Shown here in pieces: positions 12,876 through 24,205 of a DNA stretch of 64,000 nt. The stretch comes from Eudromia elegans. Lineage: Eukaryota; Chordata; Aves; Tinamiformes; Tinamidae. The DNA lies in assembly GCA_003342815.1 (NCBI GenBank), contig PTEX01000131.1, forward strand, positions 395,640-459,639, given 5' to 3'. Made by a program: the position numbers and the translations under genes. The notes beneath the pieces were generated by a model that saw only the letters and a program-made list of their open reading frames with translations, had not been told where the DNA came from and ran no database searches. The first letter of the stretch is position 1. Every line of letters begins with the position of its first letter.

Positions 12876-15800
12876 CAGAATGTTGACACATTCCTGGTTA
12901 TTATATCTAGTTCTTAAATTGTTTTCATTGACTAAGGAGAACTGGTTTCTGTCTTTACAAATGTTATAAAAGCAGAAACATAGAAAAATAATTTGCAGGG
13001 TCTTTTTATTTGCTTTTGGGGCACAAATTGTTTGTTAATTTTTTCCTATAGAGCTATTAATTAGTGAATATTTTTACATTCAAAGAGGTTAATTCCACAA
13101 GACCAACACAAAACTATTTAACATTATGACTTCGCAAAAAAAAATTAAAAGGTAATTTTGATTGATAGCTCTTTAGAAATTTTTTTGGCATGTTAAGATG
13201 AAACATAGCATTGAGAAAGGGTGGCAACTCCAAGAGAAATGACTGAAAAAATGCATAATAACAAAGTCAGCCACTTAGATTAATACACAAAACACTTAGC
13301 AAAATGTTTACCCATCTTGTCAAGTGATCACAAGGAGAAGTTTAAGTTTATATGTTCATAAATTCAAACAAACACTATTTACAGATAAGTCTGTTTAAAG
13401 TTATACATTATTACTTTACCTATCAGAATCTCAATTTTTTCTTTTAAGAATACCTATACATTGTGGGAACTATAAACATGTATGAACTGTTTAAGATCTT
13501 GATCCTGAAATCAATTAAACCTATAAGCATGACATGTAGTCTGTAGAGCTATTCAAACTTGGCCAACTTTAAGCTGATTTGTGTAGTGCTTGTGAAGTAT
13601 TTAACCATTGATAATCAATGAGGGTTATTTTGGAATTTATTAAGATTTACATATTAAAAGGCTAATACCGGAAATATTTTTAATGTAACAATTAACTGAC
13701 TAAAGATATGTCCTGATTTTCTCACTGACTGTTTGAGGGAATACAGATGCGTATGTTCACTAGGCATTTATCCAAGAAAAGGCAGGAAGTCATTTTTTAG
13801 GTCAGTGTTTTTAAGAAATATTAAATCCTCTAGACAATGTGAATTGGGAAAGTAGCAGATTGTTGATAACTTTTAAAAATTATGAAGCTAATATTGCCAA
13901 GATACTATCTTCACTTATAATATTTGAGAATAATATATAGAAAAGGAAGCATATTTATGATTTGATCATGCAGTTTCAAAAGATTTGTAGAACTTCTTCC
14001 AGTAACTTCAGATGATTTCTGGAAAAATTTCTATTATTTGTGTTGTGTTATTTTTCAGATATATTTTGTCAGAAAGTATAATTTGTTATATGATATTTTG
14101 TTTTGTAACACAGCAGATTTTAATTGTAATTGCTAAACTGGGAACCCTCAACCTAGATTGAGTAGATTTTTAGTTTTGTTCTGTGCAAAATTAACAATGT
14201 AGGATAAACAAGTTACTCATGAGCGATTACCTTCTGCATTGTTCTGTAAGGACACCCAAGAAAGAAAAAGAATTTGTCTCAAACAGTATGGGTATCACAG
14301 GATTGCACAACGCAGAGCATGGATTCTTTATGGTTCTTTAGCAATCTGTATTCCTGCAGTTTGGTTTTACTTTTCAGTGGCATACTACCACAGCCCTACT
14401 GGCTGCACCCACCCTGGGAACCTGTTAAAGGAGGAACTTCAACCATAAGACCCTGTCTGTATAGAATAGGTGGGAAAATGCAGAGTATGGAAAAATGTGT
14501 GTGCTTGGTCTTGCTGTGTTTCTATCTCCCTGGCAGCCGTCACTTCTCTTCCTAACTTGAGGGATGCGTGGATCTCTCTTCAGTCTCAGTGAAACCTGGA
14601 GAGTAAGTGGGGGACTGGAAACCACAGTGACCCCCTGGTACACAGGAATTAATGGTGTGTTCTGTCTCTTGCGGAGGGCAGTTTGGTCCTTAAAAGTAGC
14701 AGTTGATGCTATTGTAACAGTACAAAGAATCAAGCTTCAGAACTCATTGGACTTCATTGTAAACAAAAATAATAGAATAATATGGGTAATTTTCCTGGGT
14801 TTATGTATTTCAGTGAATTTCCACTTTCCCCATTCTGTAACTTATACTGTAGACTGATTAGTCTGGGGTCCAATGAAAGTAATAAAAGAGCTTAAGGAGA
14901 ACGATGTATGCAAAGCGGAAAAATGATGAAGAACTCAATAATCTGAGCAATGTTTACAGAAGCACTGTTTCTGGAGCTGTGTTGATTTGTGTAAGTCTGT
15001 TTCTAAACACATGCAGAAAAAGGTATTTATACAACAGAAAACATGTAATTTCAAAAAGTTATTGTATTCTGGCAATCTCTGTTTTAGAAAGAGACCATAG
15101 GCCTATAGTCTAATTGCTACCTCTTTGCAGCCATAGATTCTAGTGGCTCTCCTTCACCTGTTTTATTTATTTTTCACTAGGAACTATTTTTAAAGACTTA
15201 CTACTTTTTTTTGTGACATTTAAATTAAAAATGTATTTTAAAGACGCCTTAACACTGCTTTTAGCTATTACCTGTGCATAATTAAATATAATTGAAAGTA
15301 TTTAATTGTGTGTAATAACATTTTTGCTGGTCTCTATATAAAGAAGACATTTCTTAAAACTATTTTTTAAAAAATATCCCAAATTTATCTATAATTGTTA
15401 AATTATGTGCAAAAATAGAATGACTATTCAATGGCATGAATGTGTAAAGTATTATTCAAAAAGTCTGTAGGAAGCAAAATATTTTTAATTGCTTCATATT
15501 AGGGCATTTTATAGCATTTTACAGAGTTGCATAAAACTGATAACACAGAGGTTAAAGCTGAGGTTCCACGTGTATCTAAGCTAAATTCATGAGGGATCTC
15601 CCTCTCTGTTGCTCCCTCTCCTTCCCCTGATCCACCCTTTTCTTTTCCTCTGCCATCTAGCCCAGCACTAAGAGCAGCCTCCCATTAGCTCACAGTCATT
15701 TCACTGAAAGCCCTGTCTTTTTGCTTTACTCTTTTTTTGATCACAGTTCTGAGGCAGTCTAAGGATACAATGTCTTACTGTATGTTAAATCCAACATAGA

Positions 15801-17242
15801 TCACATGGAAGAATATTGTCTCAGAATTCCTTATAACTAGGGAGCCTAGAACCAGACATTTCCATTATGAACAGCTTGTTCAAGTTGTCCTGGTTAATAT
15901 CAAGAGAGAGTTCACTGGGGTATGTGAGCCTGCAGCCTCCTAATGTTAGAATGAGGCTTTTACAGTACTCAGACTCGGCCGACCTGGCATGGGATTAATT
16001 GTAGTGACAACCTTGCCTGAATTGCTACTGCAGGGACAGAACTACAGTTCGAGGTTTATATTATGCAACAACTGAGGACAGAGACCATTATTTATAGATC
16101 TGAGATATTTTTGAAACAGAGAATCTTGTGATTTGTATGCTTTCAAAGCTTTTTACTTCAGCTTTGTAAAACTGTGCAGTGGTCTGATTTATTAATCATT
16201 ATTGTTGCTGTTGATGCTAAATGTGTTATTGCCAGACTTTGCTAATTAGCTAACTGTTTCTGCAGATATTAAAATATGGCAAGGAAATTAATAGCAATGT
16301 AAACAAATGTAAGGCATATGCGTGTTATTATTCACTACAGCAGATATAAAGTAAGAATGTGATTCATGGGCTGTGATCCGATCTATTGCAAAGTTTGATA
16401 TTTAAGGACTCGAGGATCTTAAACTACATGGCCTAGCCAATGTTTTGGGCAATAATTTCAAGAAATAATGTGTTCAGTATGATACAGTATAATACAGGCA
16501 TTGTAGCACTTAGCACACCCATACTTGTCTGGAACGATTCGGTCTCTCTGATTCATCTGTGCAGTAATCAAAGCCTCTATTCCTGCTTTCAGGACTTAAG
16601 CAGGTGGTGCACAGTAGAAACTGTTTATTCTGTATTTGTGTAAGTAACAAACAAACAAATTTAAGGCTTCCTAAACAATGTAAAGGCTATTGCTGACTGT
16701 TAGTTTGTGTCCTTAGAAGTCTATTTTGGATTCACTTAGAGAAAAGTGTTTCTATCTTAAATTGGATTTTCTGGTAAATAAACATGCTTTGATTTATGTA
16801 ATATCTCATGCACATATTATTTTTCATTCCTATGCCCTTGCTTCAGCTCAGTCTTCAGTGATAAACCGATGAGAGTAGCTGGGAGTCAGAATTTTCTCCT
16901 ATTACCATTTTAAATAGCTTTGCCCATCCCATTTTCACTTATTTTCAACTGTCTTTAGATCTATGGGATCCTTACTGTATAAAAAAGTTCTTAACATGAC
17001 TTATTTTTCATCATATCTCCCATATCTCTGCTAACTACTTGTGATTCTGTAGCTTGTAGTGCTCCAGCGGATGTCGTTAACCCCTCAGGCATCTTTTGTG
17101 AAGAGCACATGTGTCTTTCATACCCAGCCGTTCAGCAGAATGGATTTAGAAGTGATTGTTAAAGAGAAAGGCTCAGACCTAACAATCAATTATTTTTGTT
17201 CTCTCCTTGCAACTGTGTTTTTTATTGCCAAGGAACAGAAAA

Positions 17243-17276
17243 GCAAAAGGGAAGAAGAAAAAGGAAAAAAAAAAAA
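17243..17276 (+). repeat. Purine-rich tract
   Basis: An A/G-only run with imperfect GAA and AAAG words, ending in 12 A. An open frame of 105 codons (17059-17376) crosses it, and its lysine/glutamate-rich centre comes from this low-complexity DNA. Confidence 0.85.
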
Positions 17277-17627
17277 GGACAAAATAATAACATTTATTCA
17301 TTTCTGTGCTTTATATTTAACCATGGAAGCTATACATAAATCTTTATATAACGTTTTTATTTTTCTTGTGAAATAAGTTTCATTATGTACATATTCTCTC
17401 CAGATATTTTTGAAATTATCTGGTTATCCTGACACAATGATGAATTTGTGGACATTTGGGCATTTCCATTATAATAAATTGCATTTACAAGGATAGAAGA
17501 TTTCAGGGTGCTAAGCACTCTAGATCAAATTCAGCAAAGGTTGTTCATCAAGCAGGCCAAAGGCCTATGCTTGTTTACCTGAGAGTATGGCAGGTAATGG
17601 ACACTCAGGAACATAATATTGTGCAAG

Positions 17628-17647
17628 TTTTTTTTTTTTTTTTTTTT
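17628..17647 (+). repeat. T homopolymer (20)
   Basis: A pure run of 20 T, followed after a short gap by another T run. Confidence 0.95.
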
Positions 17648-17960
17648 CTGTTGTTATTTTTAGATTTTTTTTTCCTCCTCAAAAATCACATGCTTGGAAA
17701 AAAGAGAAAAGATGAAGCCTAAAATCTAAGGAAACAAGCACAAAGATCACTTATCTACATTAGTGTTTTAATTCAGATCAGGAGTGGGCTTTCTGAGGAA
17801 ATCTTCCATCATTCTGTTTAACCTTGTTTTGGTTTGAGTAGTGGAGGGAGTCTCAGACTGTGCGGTCTGGACTCATTGCTGTGAAAACCACTGAAAGATC
17901 AGGAGACTACCTAATACATGCCTGCTAACAGGCTGCGCTAGAGCTAGTTCAAAGTTTAAA

Positions 17961-18000
17961 GAGGGGAAAAAAAAAAGAAAAAAAGAAAAGAAAAAGGAAG
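17961..18000 (+). repeat. Purine-rich (A/G) tract
   Basis: Forty A/G bases in imperfect AAAAG words, low complexity. Confidence 0.9.
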
Positions 18001-20087
18001 ACCGAGACCCTTTACCTGCCCCTTTTCCCTCTTGTTCTGAAGTATGGGCTTTTGTTTCACAGACCAAGTTTTTCACTCTGTCTCTCACTCTTTAGTACTT
18101 AACTGCTTATGCTGGTGAACTGTGTTCACTGGAAGATTTCTGTGATACTCTGTGATCCAGTGTCTATGTCTAATACTAATGAATTGCTCCCAAGTGCCAT
18201 TATAATTTTTGTTTATTTATCATGCTGCTGTTGCCATAGAAACATCTGTCTGTAATATGTGAAGCCTAATGCAACAGAATAAAATCTTACCCCAGTGGAA
18301 GTCATTAGAAGTTTTCCTATAAATTCAATAGGATCAGGATTTTTTCAACAATCTACTAAACAGTGTTCAGGGATAACATGATTTTTTAGAGTGACCTCTA
18401 GATGGCACAGTGATTTGGTGTCCTGTAGATTCGTAGGATGCCAGGCAGATGTCTGCATAAAAATCAGTATCTAGAGAAACAGATCCTTTGCTATGAAAAG
18501 TAAAACTGAATAAAAATCTGATGCTTCCTATAGAGAATAAAGTTAATAAAGTTAAAGTGACCACTTTTTTGATCCAAAATGTTCAGTGTAATTTTATTTC
18601 CATTCTTTGAAGTGCAAATGTAGCCTTGAGAGCAACTTAGAATTAACCTTTGCAGGAGGGTATCATCCTGGTTACATTGTCTAGTTTGTCATGTTTAAGT
18701 TGCCCACTCTTTGTAAATAGGCTTTTTAGGATCCCAAGGTGGCTCTGCTTCCTACTTTGCTCAGCCATCAAGAGTCTGCAGCAGAGAGAGGTTTCTGGCC
18801 ATTAAGGTTACTGTTGCAGTAGGCTGTAGATGGAAGGTGGGTGAATTATTACATTCAAGAAAAAAGAAGCTCAACAACCCGAGGGAGAGACTTTCAGAAA
18901 AACGTTCTCTTTGTAATTAAAATACTTACCATGTGCATATTTTACCGCTTCACTTGAAAAATAAGGTTTAATGAGTGTAATTGTGGTAGTTGTTTGGCAT
19001 CAGTTCTGCTATTGGGATATTGTTCCTTTGCAAGGTGTAAGAAAGGAATCAAAAGCACTTAGAGATATGTAATAAAGAGTCAATATTAAAAGAACTGAAA
19101 AACACACCAATATATTAGAGATCAATTTGTACGTGATTTACCTGTCTTCTGAGGTGGTATTAGTCTATACAATATAAAAGAATTTGTTTTCTGTCTTGGT
19201 AGATACCCAAATGCTGGAATGCCAAGTGAAAATCCCTGTTAGGGGCCATGAGGGCTCTTCATGCACAAATTTCTGATCTGTATCTTCCACTGTGTTCTCT
19301 ACTTAGAGAACTTAGAACCTATAGTTGAATCCTTCCTTCCCTAGGCCACTTTATTCAGGTAATTTTTACTGTGCACAAGGACGCTGCAAGCAGGGTAAAT
19401 GTAATCTGAAAGTACAAGATATTTGTTGGCTAATAGACAAAATATTTACCTGGGGCTGATAAGGTACTAGACGTAAGATGCTGACTGCTGCCTCATGAGA
19501 CGCTGGCCAAGCAGCTCAGCCATGTATAAAAGTAAGCTGTATTTCCCTTGCTTCTCAAAATGGTTTGATCCCTCAGTATTGCTTAAAATATGTAGAAAAT
19601 GCCATCTCTCATATTACAACCAAGTTTCTAATCCTTTAACAAGTCAATTTGCTGACATTGTCTGTAGGCAGTATTTGAATGTTATTATCTTCTTTCTGTC
19701 TTTGAACTTTAATTTTAAAAAAAAATTTCAATCAGGAACTTTTTTAGAGATAGCTGCAGCTGGGAGATTGAGGACTCAAGAGTCCTTAGCTCAAAAGAGC
19801 TACTGCCACTTATAATTTGGGAAGAACATTGGGAACATTTTCTATAGAGGGCAGCTTTTTTTCTCCAGATTATAGCAGAGCTCTCCCACCTTGGACTAAC
19901 TTTTTTTAATTCCACATGTTCATATAACCCACTCTGAAAATTAGGGGACATCCATAAAGCATTTTTGTCTGCTGATGTGTTTTATATATATGTATGTTCA
20001 TATTTTTGGATAGCTTAGTCTCAAAGTCTTTATTTTTATTCCTGTTTATTTTCCCATTGTCTCTTCATTCTACCCTAATTCTTGGGG

Positions 20088-20150
20088 TTTTTTTTTATTA
20101 TTATTTGTTTTTTATTATTTATTTATTTATTTACTATTTTGTTATTTATT
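20088..20150 (+). repeat. T-rich low-complexity stretch with (TTTA)n
   Basis: T run, TTA repeats and four to five TTTA units. The phenylalanine/tyrosine/isoleucine-rich open frames here are translation of low-complexity DNA. Confidence 0.9.
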
Positions 20151-21169
20151 ACTGTTCATTTAGATATTTTGTATTTTCTTGATATTTTTTATAGATGTAT
20201 ACCCCTTAAGGCTACAACGAAAGTGCAACTCATTATAATATTGTTCCTACATCATAAATTTTATTTTAAGTAAATATCAGAAGAATTTAGGCTCCTTAAT
20301 GATCCTCTAAATTACAAGAGGAGCAATATGAGTGATTAAGATTTCAAAATGAAAACCAAATATAAAAGTCACATGTTACTTTTCTATTATTTATATGAAA
20401 GCCACTAATATAAAAAGACTTTTGGAGGTCTCTCTGTAGATCCAGAGACTCTTGAAGGACTTGTTCTGGAATAATTGCTAAATACCTTCATAAATGCAAA
20501 AAGCCATGGGGAAAAAACATGAAATAAAAAAATCTTTCAAAGCTGCAAAGAAAAAGCACCCATGGCTGAGGATGTTCCCTATGCCACAAATTATTGAAGC
20601 CTGAGAGAGTACTCTGGGAAAGTGTCAGTATTTATTTCCCCTATTTTCATGCTCTTACCTAGGCATCTGCTATGGGCTCTGTCAGAGACGAGTGCATGCT
20701 AGGAGACAAATACTAGACAAGACAGTCCTTTAGCCTGAGCCAACGGAGCTTTTGCTTGAGCTAAAATGATCCATCTATGTGTATCTGTCTATCTCTCTGT
20801 ATATATGCAGGCTAATGTATGTGTGCAAGCACGTGTAAACATGTGTGCTGATCAACTCTGTGTCACAGTGAATTACCTTGTCTTTTTAATCCAATTGTGG
20901 GATCTGAATTATAAGAAATGTAAAATGCGAGAGACATTTGGTCAACATCATGTAAACAGGGGTCAAAGTGATGTAGACAGTACCATGAATGAGCTGCTTA
21001 CTGTTTCTACTGTAAGTATGTCATTTTAAATACATGTAACTTTTCTAAATACCAATATTAAAAACAGGCCCATGCATACTGTCTAACAAAAGGAAAGGAA
21101 TCCCACACAAAGCAGACTCAGACTTCTTTCACTGATCAGTAAGTATTACCATCTGCAAAGCATCGTCTT

Positions 21170-21186
21170 AATATATATATATATAT
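21170..21186 (+). repeat. (AT)n microsatellite
   Basis: About eight AT units, 230 bases upstream of the SPOCK3 exon acceptor. Confidence 0.9.
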
Positions 21187-21413
21187 TTTTGGTCCAGAGG
21201 ACTTACATAATTAAATAATACACAGGACTCAAGTATCACTGCCGTAAGTGCTATATGAAAGCTGTACCAATGACTGTACCAGCTCTTTACTTGAAAGGAA
21301 ACTTAATGGCTGAAATTATGTATGACTTGTTTGTAAAGGCTCATAAAATGCCCTGAATGTGTTCTGTTTTTACTACCGTTTATCAGAATTACATACTTTT
21401 TGTTTACTTACAG

Positions 21414-21540
21414 TATGAAAGAGGCTGGTTTAGGCCATAAACAGTGGAGGGGTGGTCCCATTTCATCAAACTGCAAGCAGTGTCCAGTAGTTTATACCAA
21501 TCCTGTTTGTGGATCAGATGGTCACACATATTCTTCTCAG
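21414..21540 (+). CDS. SPOCK3: SPOCK3 (testican-3) internal exon, first half of Kazal domain
   Basis: This internal coding exon belongs to a secreted extracellular-matrix proteoglycan core protein of the SPOCK/SPARC family. Its first base completes a codon begun in the upstream exon (phase-2 entry). The next 42 codons start MKEAGLGHKQWRGG and end SDGHTYSSQ, with no stop. Cysteines at exon residues 20, 23 and 32 and the VCGSDGHTY motif are the first half of a Kazal/follistatin-like domain. The acceptor is a T-rich tract ending in 'tttacttacag'; the donor is CAG|gtaaga, and the following intron is phase 0. From memory, human testican-3 reads MKEAGVDHRQWRGP..CKQCPVVYPSPVCGSDGHTY here, much closer than SPOCK1 or SPOCK2, so I assign SPOCK3. 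The ATG at 21415 is an internal methionine, not a start. Testicans are described as regulators of membrane-type metalloproteinases and neurite growth; nothing in this exon shows that directly. Confidence 0.95.
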
Positions 21541-22932
21541 GTAAGAATTAAATAAAGAATTGAATTATTCTTTCATTGTTCCAGTCAATTCCAGCTCTTG
21601 GAAAGCAAATGAAAAATGTAACAGAAATTGCCATTTCTTTATTTTGACTAAAATACGTATTCTACATAACTATTGTTACTGGTAAGACAAAGCAAAATGG
21701 TAGAAAATTTCTAGTAGCATAAAACAATATTTGGGGGGGGAAAAAGGCACAATGTAATAGTGCTGCATAGTGTGACAGAGCCCCGAATTTAAGTTTGTCT
21801 GCTGAAAACACCAATGTGGTGCTTTGAATAGGAGAATAAAAAAGAGAAAAAAAAATGTTGAAATGTTGTGTGGGTCTCCAGTTTGAAGAGAAAAATAGAT
21901 TTGATAAGTCACATGCTCCTGTTGACCACTAAGAACACATTCTGAGCATCTAGGCTTACAAGCAAAACACACAGTTAAAAATATACTAATGTAAACAACA
22001 GTTGCACAACATTCCTCTTTGCGACAGTTTTGTATATATTTGAAGACTATAATGAAATCTTCCTTCTATATTCCTCTATTCCTCTCTTTTCCACCTTACT
22101 TATTTGGAGTGAGTGTAATCATTGCAAATATATTACTGTTTGCTTACTTGGTCTTTTGTAGAGAAAAGAGTTTGCTCTTGTCACTTTGAAATCCAATAAC
22201 CTTGGCATTATTAAAGTGTTCAGCTGAAACTTTGGAGATCTTACTGGGGGATAATAATGATGAAGCCAGCTTGATTTGTTTAGCATATCCTCTGAAAACT
22301 TTCAGCAAAAAAATGTTGAATGTTTGGCTAGCATCAGTGGAGGAGGAAAGAATGGGTGCTCTTGAAGGACCTATTCTTATCAGAAACTGCAAGAAACTCA
22401 GTAGTGTAAAAGGACCTACTACTCTGTCAGCTCACACAGTCGTGTCCTTTTACTGTCAAAATGTTTTCCATAGTGAATAATATCCAATACTTTAAAAAAG
22501 TGTATTAGTAGTAATCATAATGTTGATTGTGGTAGATTAAACTGTCAGAAATACAGAAGTTCTACATTTATTGCTTTCAAAGAAAAAAATAGTTTCATAT
22601 ATAGCATCATTTTAAACAAATATTTCCTGTTACTTACAGGTTTTACAATTCCTGTTTGGTGTATTGAATTTTCTTTTGATTTTCAACTGCAGTCACATAC
22701 TTTCGACTTCTATGAAATAAGATTAGGCTTTTCAGGAGCTACTGGCTATTGAATTGAACAAAAAATGTCCTCTCCACTGATACTGTAATAAAAATTTTAG
22801 TATATAACTAGAGGTTCTTTCATTCTTGGCACTTTTTTGCTTTTGTGTTGAATCCTACATTAGAAACTGTTTTTCTTAAAATTCCATTACTCATAGATAG
22901 GGAACTGTGTAAGAATCTTATATTTCTTGTTT

Positions 22933-22934
22933 AA

Positions 22935-22969
<35 letters not shown>

Positions 22970-22971
22970 AT
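22933..22971 (+). repeat. (AAAT)n microsatellite, longest in the window
   Basis: Nearly ten uninterrupted AAAT units. Being long and pure, it is the most likely length-polymorphic marker here. The minus-strand open frame through it encodes a repeating LFIY string and is not a gene. Confidence 0.95.
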
Positions 22972-24189
22972 GTAATTCTAACTCTCATACTAGGATATTT
23001 GAGGACCAGTAAATGAATGATAGACTTTTTCCTTACCAAAAGGATGATTGTTTTCCAGGAATACTGAAAAGTTTGATTTAGGTACTTAAAAATGTATTTA
23101 GGTACATTCTTATTTTCATTCGAAGTGAGCTTCTGTCTACGTATTATCAGGAGCTTGAAATGTGCTTGCATCTTGTTAGACATTAGTTGAATTTGTCATT
23201 TAAGATTTTTTTTTTTTTATTGAGTTCTGTGAAAACTTCATCATTCTTTTGAGCCCCAAACATGGCCTCTGCATAAGTATAAAACAGAATGCAGCCTCTA
23301 AAATCTTGCAGTTTGAATAGACAAGATAGATAAATTGATATAGATAAATAATGGATGAGAAACCTTTTAAATTCAGAGTATATCCAATACAGTCTCCTCC
23401 TACTCTCTTCCTGGTGTTCCTGTATATAAATATCACAGCTGTTTTTTAACTTCATTGCCTATTCCCAGCGTTATCATCTATCCATCCCACAGAGAAGCAG
23501 ATGAACTGTCACAATCTTTGAAGAGAAAAACAAGAATAGAAGAAGTAGACCTTAGTTATACAGCAGCCTTTTGGTTCTCCTTTCTGTTCATTTTGGAAGC
23601 TGGCAAGTCCTCTGGAGAACTCAGAAAAAAAAATTTGTAGCCCCCTCTGTCCACCAGGTTGCTGGAGAATTGGTTCTGCCTCATAAATAAAGGCAATGGG
23701 AGAAGGGACAGGAGGAGAAAGGTAAAGAAAGGAATATTTTGTGACAAATTCTAAACTATAAAAAGAGGTTTCTAGAAATCTTAAGCGTGACCACAAAAAA
23801 AATGAAGACATTCAGGGCAAGGCGGAATGCTCTAGTTCTGCTAATGGTACTTACCACTAACTGTGTTAGTCTATGAGAAAGAGAGCCGGTGGCTCATTTT
23901 TTGCACAGAAGTGCCTGTTTTTACAGCTGTGAAATTGCACTTATTTTTGGAATCGCTCTTGTCCACAGTGGATTAATCTGAGACATAGTAGCTTTTATCA
24001 ATCAGCTATCTATGACTGAGCACTGATGCCCTAGTAGAAGAGGACAGAGTTGACCCACTTTGTGTGGAAACACCTAGAAATAAACGTTCCTTGTAGAATG
24101 GTCATCTTCAGTGATGCCATGTTCTGAATAGTCCCGTTAGCTGAGTGACGCTTGTGGCTTCTAATGGCTGGTCTGAAATAGACAAATAA

Positions 24190-24205
24190 ATATATATATA
24201 TATGT
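24190..24205 (+). repeat. (TA)n tract
   Basis: TA repeats followed by further AT-rich words to about 24226. Confidence 0.85.

Larger units (their letters stand above)
1..21413 (+). other. SPOCK3: SPOCK3 intron, 3' portion (upstream end outside window)
   Basis: This AT-rich intronic sequence runs up to the acceptor at 21411-21413. I looked for the preceding SPOCK3 exon (expected to encode a KMKCSRHKVCIAQD-like stretch) and did not find it, so the intron is longer than 21 kb. It holds simple repeats (T runs at 4836-4853, 11178-11200 and 17628-17647; a TG run at 4942-4956; an AAAC run at 8255-8275; an AT tract at 9876-9907; an AAAT run at 12427-12445; a pyrimidine tract at 12587-12629; purine tracts at 17243-17276 and 17961-18000; a T-rich stretch at 20088-20150; an AT run at 21170-21186). 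It also has a 28-bp tandem duplication at 8164-8219, a hairpin at 12856-12875 and a GC-richer patch at 10237-10640. I recognise no interspersed repeat and no second gene. Open frames up to about 105 codons show no family motif. Confidence 0.85.

Noticed and set aside
17059-17376. Open frame of 105 codons on the + strand
   Set aside because: Its lysine/glutamate-rich centre is translation of a purine tract. There is no domain, splice context or codon pattern to support a gene.
19495-19815. Open frame of 106 codons on the + strand
   Set aside because: No family motif, a low-complexity FFL/NFKKK segment and an overlapping minus-strand open frame. This is expected chance in about 64 kb of six-frame DNA.
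21415-21417. ATG at the beginning of the SPOCK3 exon as a translation start
   Set aside because: It follows a good splice acceptor and matches an internal Arg-Met-Lys-Glu of testican-3, so it is an internal methionine.
22144-22480. Overlapping open frames of 92 (+) and 82 (-) codons
   Set aside because: The + frame looks somewhat protein-like, but both strands are open over the same bases and no domain or splice sites were found.
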